A DNA stretch of 12,223 nt. Source: Perkinsus olseni (Eukaryota > Perkinsozoa > Perkinsida > Perkinsidae). Made by a program: the position numbers and the translations under genes. How positions within the stretch are numbered: position 1 is the first letter of the stretch; every line of letters begins with the position of its first letter. The stretch covers positions 1 to 12,223 of the forward strand of contig JABANP010000916.1 of NCBI GenBank assembly GCA_013115135.1, given 5' to 3'. Below, piece by piece: positions 1 to 7,077 of this stretch. The notes under the pieces are model-generated. The model worked only from the letters and a program-made list of their open reading frames with translations. It made no database searches and was not told the origin of the DNA.

Positions 1-146
1 TGCAAATCCTGCTCCGATGCACACGACCCACCCTAAACTCGTCGAACTCGACTCGTCCCGCCCTGCCGATGATAGCTGTGGCTATTGGACTACGAGGCAA
101 CAGCAATGCACAGAACGAGTAAGTCCAATACCAAACAAAACCCCCC
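1..146. repeat. direct repeat A, copy 1
   Basis: These 146 bases recur without a mismatch at 373-518 (offset 372). Identity stops right after a run of six C in both copies: this copy continues with GGGTGG, the other with AAACCC. Copy 1 may begin before the window, since base 1 is already inside the match. On the minus strand the repeat contains the end of a proposed intron and the start of a proposed exon (see 194-692). On the plus strand it has a donor-like GTAAGT near 119-124, so strand of origin is not certain. Confidence 0.95.
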
Positions 147-166
147 GGGTGGCTGAGGGTGGGCAA
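147..166. other. 20-bp junction between repeat A copy 1 and repeat B copy 1
   Basis: This short G-rich segment separates A copy 1 from B copy 1 and has no counterpart after A copy 2 (519 onward) or before B copy 2 (before 1754). It is therefore the likely breakpoint of the event that created the 372-bp tandem unit (A + junction + B). Confidence 0.6.
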
Positions 167-373
167 AAGAAAACCCGCGACTCCTCTACACGCTCAACCA
201 GTTGGGAGTCGAAAACGATCAATAATATCGACATCCTCAGAATGCTCATCAACTCCATCTTCTGGTGCAGCTTGCAGGTGCGTAAGCGTCGGCACTAGCG
301 CCGCAGGCGAGCGCTTGCTTCGTCTCCGTATTTGCACCACTCTACACTGCGCGGGCTTCGTGTAGTTCGTCAT
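167..373. repeat. direct repeat B, copy 1
   Basis: These 207 bases are identical to 1754-1960 (offset 1587). Read on the minus strand, the upstream limit of identity (373) falls exactly on the A of an ATG that opens a continuous reading frame ending in TGA at 196-194. The frame begins MTNYTKPAQC, is basic in the middle and acidic near the end (EDGVDEHSEDVDIID). Perfect identity of copies 1.4 kb apart implies recent duplication or gene conversion. Confidence 0.95.
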
Positions 374-692
374 GCAAATCCTGCTCCGATGCACACGACC
401 CACCCTAAACTCGTCGAACTCGACTCGTCCCGCCCTGCCGATGATAGCTGTGGCTATTGGACTACGAGGCAACAGCAATGCACAGAACGAGTAAGTCCAA
501 TACCAAACAAAACCCCCCAAACCCCACAGAGATCATCGGTAGGGCTAACTTACCGGTCTTCGCAGCATCGGCGAGCTTTTTACAATTCGCGTCAAGGAAC
601 CTCTCTACAGTGCAACGATGTGCTGGTCCCGTCGCCGCTGCCACCAGCTCGCCAGACGAGCGATACCTACAAGTTGGATGGCAACTCGCCGC
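194..692 (-). CDS. candidate two-exon gene fragment of unknown function
   Basis: I do not recognise this protein. On the minus strand an open stretch from 692 to 554 contains a protein-like segment (CTVERFLDANCKKLADAAKT) that runs into a strong donor, G|GTAAGT, at 554/553. An acceptor CAG ends at 448. Removing 553-448 (106 nt, phase 1) keeps the frame open through repeats A and B to TGA at 196-194. The downstream exon encodes a basic middle (RVVQIRRRSKRS) and an acidic end. Upstream of 692 the frame meets TAG at 695-693; a preceding AG could be another acceptor, so the 5' end is unknown. Overlapping open frames exist on the plus strand (for example 332-748), but the antisense of the acidic stretch is low-complexity serine, which favours the minus strand. 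This is inferred from splice consensus and composition only. Confidence 0.27.
373..518. repeat. direct repeat A, copy 2
   Basis: Second perfect copy of the 146-bp repeat A, directly abutting B copy 1 (they share base 373). It continues on its right into 519-780, the only place where a putative upstream exon is seen, so this is likely the copy in its original context. Confidence 0.95.
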
Positions 693-781
693 CTACTAAC
701 TACTCAAAGGGGCCACTCCCTGGAAGTAGTACACCGAAGGCACATTAGTCGCTAATGGTCAGTAGGCCATTACCACGCTTA
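519..781. other. single-copy stretch between repeat A and the minisatellite
   Basis: This segment is not repeated elsewhere in the window. On the minus strand its left part (692-554) is the proposed upstream exon with a GTAAGT donor. From 693 to 781 I see no clear coding signal. Other AG and GT dinucleotides allow alternative splicing models, including a plus-strand acceptor-like TCTTCGCAG at 557-565. Confidence 0.4.
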
Positions 782-1620
782 GTTCACCGGACCACATAGA
801 TGGGCCACTCGCCGCACTCGGCTAGCCGGACCACGCAAGTGGGCCACTCGCCGCACTCGGCTAACCGGACCACGCAAGTGGGCCACTCGCCGCACTCGGC
901 TAACCGGACCACGCAAGTGGGCCACTCGCCGCACTCGGCTAACCGGACCACGAAAGCGGGCCACTCGCCACACTCAGCATCAGTGGGCCACTCGCCTCAC
1001 TTAGCTCTACGGCGTACGCATCAGCGGGTCACCGGACCACATCAGTGGGCCACTAGCCGCAGCTCAGTTCGGCTAACCACATAACACGGGTACAGATCGT
1101 ACTTAGTTCACCGGACAACATCCGTCGGCCACGCGCCGCACGTAGTTCACCGGACCACATCGGAAGGCTACTTGTCGTATTCAGTTCACCGGACCACATC
1201 ACAAGCATTCTTGCAGTACTTTCGTTCACCGGACCACGTTAGTGGGGGAACTTAGCGTAGTTAGTACACTAGCCCACATCGGAAGGTGACTTGCCGTACT
1301 TGATCACCAGAATACATCAGAGAGCAACTTGGCGTAGTCAGTACAATAGCCCACCTCGAGGGGCGACTTGCCGTACTTGGCTCATCGGACCAGAGCAGTG
1401 AGCAACTTGCCATATGCAGTTTACCGGACCGCATCAACGTTCCACCCGCCACGCTTAGTCCACCGGGCTGCCCGGTCCACGCGGCGTGTGGAGCACACTC
1501 GCCGTACTTAGCTCGCCGGGACACATCAGAGGGCCGCTAGTCGTATCAAGTTCACTGGGTCATATCAGAAGGTCGATTGAGGAACTTGGTTCGCCGGACC
1601 ACCACAGAGGGTCCGCACAT
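782..1620. repeat. minisatellite, 39-bp unit, degenerating to the right
   Basis: The unit is 39 bp, with units starting at 789, 828, 867, 906 and 945, and a core CCGGACCACGCAAGTGGGCC followed by ACTCGCCGCACTCGGCTAA. Units 2-4 are almost identical. From about 970 to 1620 recognisable cores (GTTCACCGGACCACATC, then a CCACTNGCCGTACTTA-like part) recur at roughly similar spacing with many substitutions and indels, perhaps 15 further units. Because 39 is divisible by three, open frames exist on both strands (GHSPHSANRTTQV repeats on plus, HLRGPVSRVRRVA on minus). I regard these as by-products of the repeat, not genes. Confidence 0.9.
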
Positions 1621-1753
1621 AGTCCGACTCGTTGGCGTAGGCAACGTATCATGGCTCGAACTCTACCAACAAAGCAGCGAAGTACGCACCAAACGGCCCA
1701 AACCCCGGCTAGCAGCAAAATGATGATAGTCGGCCGGACTGAGCTGCACATAG

Positions 1754-1960
1754 AAGAAAACCCGCGACTCCTCTACACGCTCAACCAGTTGGGAGTCGAA
1801 AACGATCAATAATATCGACATCCTCAGAATGCTCATCAACTCCATCTTCTGGTGCAGCTTGCAGGTGCGTAAGCGTCGGCACTAGCGCCGCAGGCGAGCG
1901 CTTGCTTCGTCTCCGTATTTGCACCACTCTACACTGCGCGGGCTTCGTGTAGTTCGTCAT
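1754..1960. repeat. direct repeat B, copy 2
   Basis: Perfect 207-bp copy of 167-373, placed beyond the minisatellite. Its flanks differ from copy 1 on both sides: no repeat A adjoins it. On the minus strand the shared frame (1960 down to TGA at 1783-1781) stays open upstream to about 2005 with unrelated sequence, so the module sits in a different local context. It could be an exon copy captured by segmental duplication. Confidence 0.95.
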
Positions 1961-2404
1961 ACAACTATATTCCAACGCCAAGGAGGAACCGTAAGAGCGC
2001 TCCAACGAATAGCAATAGTACGAAACGGTTCAGGAGCGCGGTCGCGGAACCCTAGCAAGGAACAATTGGGGAAATCCAAGATTAAGCAAGTGCGCAAGAT
2101 TGTGCGCAAGCTTCAACCTTAAGGAACAAGGCCTCAAGGGAAGCAACCATTACAGCGAAAAAACAATATAACATCACTGTATTGGCACCATAATCAAATA
2201 ACAACTGTACAATAACAATAATCACTCAATACGCTATCAAGTAACTTGCAGGCATCTCAAACCAGTAATCAACGCTCATTGCCAGATACCCTCCGACAAC
2301 TACAGTTGTTAATAAGCTTAATAGCACCTTTAACAATAGGCTAATGGCAGCAACGAGTAGTTAAGGTACGGTAGAACGTAGCACAACAGTTAACATCGTC
2401 ACTA
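1961..2404. other. non-coding flank downstream of pol; no LTR recognised
   Basis: This stretch lies between repeat B copy 2 and the pol stop codon. It is AT-richer than the left flank, with many AATAACAA-like runs around 2160-2240. A short plus-strand open frame to 2122 ends in a lysine/arginine-rich segment, but nothing identifies it. For a minus-strand LTR element the polypurine tract and 3' LTR should start here. I see no purine-rich run next to pol on the minus strand and no long match to 9762-12223. Confidence 0.45.
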
Positions 2405-2409
2405 TCAAG

Positions 2410-5400
2410 TTACGAACGGATAATCCTCAAGAGACTCATCAACTCTTGACTCATCCTCCTCGTCCACATCGATGATGAAGGCTTAACGTAAACCAACGAT
2501 TCCAAGGGAACCGTTATTGGCTCACACTCCACAACCTTAACCTCAATGTCAACTCCAAGTCTCTCAATCTTCATAGGCTGCACTAAGACATCCTCACTGC
2601 CATCGCCGTAACCTTCGAGAACCTTCGCTAAACCCCTATGCAACTCATGGATCACAAGGACCACAGAATCCACAGGCGGTAAAGACTCTAAGAACTTTCC
2701 AAACCTTAAAGATCTGGACACTCCAAAGCGTTCTCGAAGCACATCTAGATCAACCCCTATTGAACCATCAACACTACCTTCCTCGGAAGAATTATCTTCC
2801 TCCAGTGGCATATCAGGTATCAACCCAGGAGGTAAACCATTATCATCGTCAACACTACGAACGTCACATCTCACTCCCGGGGGAAGTAACGGTGCGTCGT
2901 CGTACTCGTGGTCGTCGTCATTAACATCATCTTCTTCAAACTCTACGGCGTTGTCCTCGTGGTCGTCCACATTGACATCGTCTTCTTCAAACTGTATGGC
3001 GTTGTCCTCGTGGTCGTCCACATTGTCGCCCTCCTCACCGTCGTCCACGTCAACGTTTCCTTCTCTGGCTGGTTCGGCGTCGTCCTCGTGGTCGTCCACA
3101 ATATCATCATTATCGGGGTCTTCCACTCGGCCGCGTTCTACTTGTCGTCGCCATGCTGCCAACCCTTGCTCAACCGCTGTACGTGTCCGTGCCTCTCTAA
3201 CATTCTGCCCATCTCTATCTTTCTCATAACCATCCTTCAACTCTAAGGTCTTGGTCGTATCATCAGCATCAACATACACCCTTCGACCCTTTGCGAGATG
3301 CGCATAAATCACTTCCTGGAGAGCAACCGCATGCTTAACATTCTTCAACGAGCACACTTCTTCCTCACCATATACTATCGGCACCACCAACCTTTCTCCA
3401 TCCTCAGACTCCTCTACTCCTCCGAAATACGGCAACAATATCCCTTTCGCTACTCCAACCGTAGCCGTACCCTTCAGAGAACTAATCGTATAAGGACCCA
3501 ACCATATAACATCCAAGTGGTGACCTATCCTCACATCCGGTGACTTACTCACAAAGACCACATCGTACAACTTTGGACTGTAATCGCGCTGACCATCAAT
3601 CGCCATTCGCTCGAAATTCGCCTCCTGCTTCAACCTCCAACAATCCATATACTCCGCTAAACTAATAACAGTATTTTCCCTTGCCGATTCCAATACCGGT
3701 AAATTCTCTCTCACAAACTGCACAACATCCGTATCCATATACTTCAACTTCAACGAATCCCAGTCAACGCTATCTATCAACTCTCCCCGTTCCCCTGGTA
3801 ATCTAACACCGTAAGTGAAATGCAACTCTGCCGGACTCACGTTACACCATATACGAGGTGTAACATTATACGCTCTAACCGCTAGCATATAATCTTCAAT
3901 ATACAACCCCTTATCAACTGTAGCCGACCCTGCAGATCTCACCGCTCTCGTCATCTCCACAAAATCCTTGTGGGGTCTTTCCCAGAAGCTCAAATACTGG
4001 GAATACCCCGGTAGGGTATAGTACTTAACTCCATGCTTAGCCAACGTTACCTTCACATCCTTCCGGATGAAATGAACCCTATCATTATCGGTGAGAAGTA
4101 CCCTCGGCGACCCATGCTCGCAAAAAATCGAATGCAACCCTAGGGCAACCGTCTTCGGCCTACAATCCTTCAAGGGACGTACACACGTGAATCCAGACAC
4201 GTGATCGTGAACCAACAACAAGTACTTATCAACTTCGCCATTCACCTCGGGACCCTCATTATACGGCCCAGCCAAATCAGCTCCTACTACTTGCCATAAC
4301 CCTCCTACAACTAGCTGCTGCACTTGTGAGTTCACATAATCCAACATTCGAGCGGTCCTAGCCCTTAGGCAAGGTATGCACGATGCAACCGTCTTCTTAA
4401 CCAATCTATCCATACCTTTCCTATAATACTTCATCTTCAACTTTCGACACACCCTTCTCGACCCCAGATGAGTATAAATATAGTGATACACCACCGCCAT
4501 CAACCTCACAAACTTCTCCGAAAAATCCGATTGACCCAAATAGACTACTCCCCTACCCTGCTCTCGTATCCCTTCGTCCTCAGAGCTAGGGTGACGGTGT
4601 ATCAACCCATCATTATCAACATAGCAAATCTTACTCAACCTTTGTAGGACCTTCGCTCTTATACCTAACTCACTTCTCTTCAGCCTCTTCAGGAGGTACT
4701 CTCTGAACTGTCGCAAGTCCTCATCCGACACCTGACATCTTAACACACATCGCCTCACACAAGTCGTAAACTCTTCATCGTTCAACAACCCTTCTCCAAC
4801 TCTACCATCCGGCCTCGCATACTTCTCTAATTCCCCCAACTCCTCATACCCTTCACTCTCTAACCCATCCAAGTCAGGAACATTTATACCATCGCTATTC
4901 ACAACCATCACTCCACGTAAACCCTCGCTATCAATACCGCTCACTTCAGCCTTCCTCTCTTCCGATGTCTCACGATAATCGTAAACCACACTTGAAGACG
5001 ATAAACTAGCGAGCACTTCATGATGTTTAATCGACTTAGTCGTACCATAATTACCACGAGATATAGAGTCAGCTAGATTCAGCTGCGTAGGCACATGCCG
5101 AACAATAACGTCCAACTCCTTGCACATCTCTCGAACCTCAGCTAACCTTCTACGCTCCGGCGCCGGTAACTTCTTATCATTAGCCGGTCGGCGTAGCCTA
5201 TAAACGGTAATTTCACTATCGCAGAGGAGCGTCACCTGCTTTGGGGTATAGACCGGAGTCAAAGGCTGTGGTTCGACCGGGTGCGGTCCATGAACGGTCT
5301 TAACCGGCAAATAACCAGATATAGACCGTATGAACTGTAAGCCTCGATGAAGCGCAACCAGTTCTTTCCTCGGTATCGACCATGACGTTTGACCAGAGGG

Positions 5401-7017
5401 ATACAGTCCTCCACGTGCCGCCAATCGATACTTTACAAACTCTCCGGTACAACGCACATCGACTCCCCATGCTTCAGCTGAAGCATCCGTACACACCAGT
5501 AAAGCCTCATTGCCAAGGTCAATATAACGTTGAACGCTGTCCTCAGCGGTGACCTTCTTAACCTCAGCAACCCAATCCTTCAACCTTTGAACCGACGATC
5601 CATCCAGAAGGGTAGACCATTCTTTACACGACTTGCAGATATCACGCCATAAGAAACGGCCCGCAATATCAATCTCCAAAAATAGTCCCATAGGGTCATA
5701 CAACGAAGAGAGAATTGCACAAGCCGCTCTCTTGGTGACCTTAGAGCCAGGCTCATTTCCAGAGAATAATGCACGTAGCCCATCCGTAGCCAACACCAAG
5801 AGATAACCCAATACATGACCATCCGGTTTACCACCATCACCAACCATACCACCATGAGCAGCTACCAGGTCCTTCAAAGGGTCTGTCACGAATCCATGAC
5901 CCTTGAACATATAACAGACAAAATTCCTACACAACCCCACTTCTTCCCTGCTATCTCCGCCAAAGAAGAAATCATCCACAAACTTCTCGAATACCAACTC
6001 TCGGGGTACCATAGGACCTTTCTTAACATACTTCACTGCTTCAACGGTTGGTCTCAATAAGGCTTTGAACACCTTGTGGTCATCCAATTTACTTGCTTCC
6101 ACTGTACTGCATCTCACTGGTGGAAGACTGCCAACTATATCCGCTATCTCCTGAGTAACATCATGAGATGAGGCTTCTAGCATATTCGGAGCTGCAGTGC
6201 TCCCAAAGGAGACACGATACCATAACACCGTATATGGACCAATACACGTATAACACGAATACGGTAAATCCTCCAACGATGAGACCATTTGGCAGAACGC
6301 CTTCGATATGTCAGAGCCTATAACATACTTAAACCCTCTGACATGCAACAATACTCCCAACAGGTCATTCTGTGATTTACCACCCTTGAAACAATACCGA
6401 TTCATCTCACGATAATCCAAAACTATACGACACGGGGTAGTCACATGCTCTTCCCTGAAGACCATATGCGATGGCGTAAAATGCCTAGGCATAGTGACTA
6501 TCGTCCCCCTTAAAGCACCCTTATCGGTAAGTTTCTCCCAGACTCGCTGGCACTCCGTCGCAGTGGGTGGTTGTGAATAACCATCCTCACTATTATCCTT
6601 AACCATATCACAGAAACCCTTATCCACATAAACCTTCAATGCCCTTTCGAACTGCTCATACTGCCCTGGAGTAAGTCTCTTCAACGACGACATACCCCTC
6701 CTAGCTGCTGTCCGAAAGTTGAAGGGAGGTCTCTCCTTGGATACCCAAGGAACCTTAACCAACGGTCGACCAAGTACTGCTGTATCATCGGATACCCAAC
6801 GGCGTTCAATAACTTCCCATGGTGGCCTATCATCCTTGGCGAGTACATCCTCATCCAAATCCTCATCTTTCTCCTCCAACCGTTGCCCGCGTTGGTACAT
6901 TTCCATTTTGTGGGGGGTACCAGTCGCGGTAGTCTCTTGTTGCTCGGAGGTTGTACCCTCCCCAGGCGCAACAACAAAGACCTCAGCATTTTGGTTGCAA
7001 CCTTCTTCCAATATCAA
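2410..7017 (-). CDS. pol: Pol polyprotein: reverse transcriptase, RNase H, integrase
   Basis: This 1535-codon frame copies element RNA into DNA and integrates it. Residues count from TTG at 7017; the frame is open from 7077 and its first ATG is at 6906, so it is probably made by +1 shift from gag. RT spans about 185-400: motif A SDISKAF (D236), motif B SFGSTAAPNM, catalytic FVDD (D348, D349). A BEL/Pao-like connector (SSLYDPMG) lies at about 437-480. RNase H is about 505-655 with D511, E552, D600 and D650 all present. Integrase has an HHCC zinc site (H845, H850, C880, C883), a D914-D977-E1013 core with 35 residues between the last two, and a GPY-like module (WLGPYTI, about 1172-1178). Residues about 1200-1535 are an acidic, partly repetitive extension that I cannot assign. 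There are no internal stops and every expected catalytic residue is kept. An acidic alternative frame at the very end hints at a late one-base slip. Confidence 0.93.
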   Translation of the reverse strand: MILEEGCNQNAEVFVVAPGEGTTSEQQETTATGTPHKMEMYQRGQRLEEKDEDLDEDVLAKDDRPPWEVIERRWVSDDTAVLGRPLVKVPWVSKERPPFNFRTAARRGMSSLKRLTPGQYEQFERALKVYVDKGFCDMVKDNSEDGYSQPPTATECQRVWEKLTDKGALRGTIVTMPRHFTPSHMVFREEHVTTPCRIVLDYREMNRYCFKGGKSQNDLLGVLLHVRGFKYVIGSDISKAFCQMVSSLEDLPYSCYTCIGPYTVLWYRVSFGSTAAPNMLEASSHDVTQEIADIVGSLPPVRCSTVEASKLDDHKVFKALLRPTVEAVKYVKKGPMVPRELVFEKFVDDFFFGGDSREEVGLCRNFVCYMFKGHGFVTDPLKDLVAAHGGMVGDGGKPDGHVLGYLLVLATDGLRALFSGNEPGSKVTKRAACAILSSLYDPMGLFLEIDIAGRFLWRDICKSCKEWSTLLDGSSVQRLKDWVAEVKKVTAEDSVQRYIDLGNEALLVCTDASAEAWGVDVRCTGEFVKYRLAARGGLYPSGQTSWSIPRKELVALHRGLQFIRSISGYLPVKTVHGPHPVEPQPLTPVYTPKQVTLLCDSEITVYRLRRPANDKKLPAPERRRLAEVREMCKELDVIVRHVPTQLNLADSISRGNYGTTKSIKHHEVLASLSSSSVVYDYRETSEERKAEVSGIDSEGLRGVMVVNSDGINVPDLDGLESEGYEELGELEKYARPDGRVGEGLLNDEEFTTCVRRCVLRCQVSDEDLRQFREYLLKRLKRSELGIRAKVLQRLSKICYVDNDGLIHRHPSSEDEGIREQGRGVVYLGQSDFSEKFVRLMAVVYHYIYTHLGSRRVCRKLKMKYYRKGMDRLVKKTVASCIPCLRARTARMLDYVNSQVQQLVVGGLWQVVGADLAGPYNEGPEVNGEVDKYLLLVHDHVSGFTCVRPLKDCRPKTVALGLHSIFCEHGSPRVLLTDNDRVHFIRKDVKVTLAKHGVKYYTLPGYSQYLSFWERPHKDFVEMTRAVRSAGSATVDKGLYIEDYMLAVRAYNVTPRIWCNVSPAELHFTYGVRLPGERGELIDSVDWDSLKLKYMDTDVVQFVRENLPVLESARENTVISLAEYMDCWRLKQEANFERMAIDGQRDYSPKLYDVVFVSKSPDVRIGHHLDVIWLGPYTISSLKGTATVGVAKGILLPYFGGVEESEDGERLVVPIVYGEEEVCSLKNVKHAVALQEVIYAHLAKGRRVYVDADDTTKTLELKDGYEKDRDGQNVREARTRTAVEQGLAAWRRQVERGRVEDPDNDDIVDDHEDDAEPAREGNVDVDDGEEGDNVDDHEDNAIQFEEDDVNVDDHEDNAVEFEEDDVNDDDHEYDDAPLLPPGVRCDVRSVDDDNGLPPGLIPDMPLEEDNSSEEGSVDGSIGVDLDVLRERFGVSRSLRFGKFLESLPPVDSVVLVIHELHRGLAKVLEGYGDGSEDVLVQPMKIERLGVDIEVKVVECEPITVPLESLVYVKPSSSMWTRRMSQELMSLLRIIRS
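2890..3042 (-). repeat. 51-bp in-frame tandem repeat in the pol 3' end
   Basis: A 51-bp unit (at 2941-2991 and 2992-3042, with degenerate parts on both sides) encodes a 17-residue acidic motif, VDDHEDNAIQFEEDDVN and variants, at about Pol residues 1333-1372. The period is a multiple of three, so repeat gain or loss leaves the frame intact. It is part of a disordered-looking tail beyond integrase. Confidence 0.85.
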
Positions 7018-7077
7018 CGGTATCAGAGTAGGTAAGCAATTGCCAAGGAGATTGGGGATTACTGTATTGCTCCACCG
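6983..7077 (-). promoter_or_regulatory. gag-pol overlap requiring a +1 frame change
   Basis: The gag frame ends at TGA 6985-6983. The pol frame is open only from 7077 (after TAA at 7080-7078), so any shift must fall in these 95 nt. Pol codons are offset +1 from gag codons, and no in-frame ATG starts pol here. Two sites fit known +1 mechanisms. One is CTT-ACC-T at 7036-7030, where a leucine tRNA could slip from CUU to UUA as in yeast Ty1. The other is TGC-TGA-GG at the gag stop, where skipping U gives GAG, as in antizyme. Which site is used, if either, is inference. Confidence 0.6.

Noticed and set aside
1..518. CRISPR-like or bacterial repeat array
   Set aside because: Repeats of 146 and 207 bp with irregular layout, in a window with a eukaryotic retroelement, do not fit a CRISPR.
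800..1084. Plus-strand open frame with 13-residue GHSPHSANRTTQV repeats, and its minus-strand partner at 779-973
   Set aside because: Both come from a 39-bp minisatellite whose period is a multiple of three; there is no independent coding evidence.
1919..2122. Plus-strand frame ending in a Lys/Arg-rich segment as a small basic protein
   Set aside because: It begins inside repeat B, is short, has no recognisable motif and could arise by chance.
2452..2465. Purine-rich GGACGAGGAGGATG on the minus strand as a polypurine tract followed by a TG LTR start
   Set aside because: It lies in an acidic coding stretch of pol, and the sequence after it has no copy upstream of gag.
2908..3246. Plus-strand open frames rich in Val/Ile/Ser opposite the pol tail
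   Set aside because: They are the antisense of the acidic 51-bp repeats in pol, a composition artefact.
7018..7029. CGGTATCAGAGT resembles the initiator tRNA primer-binding site TGGTATCAGAGC
   Set aside because: It is on the plus strand inside the gag-pol overlap, the wrong strand and place for this element, and it mismatches at two positions.
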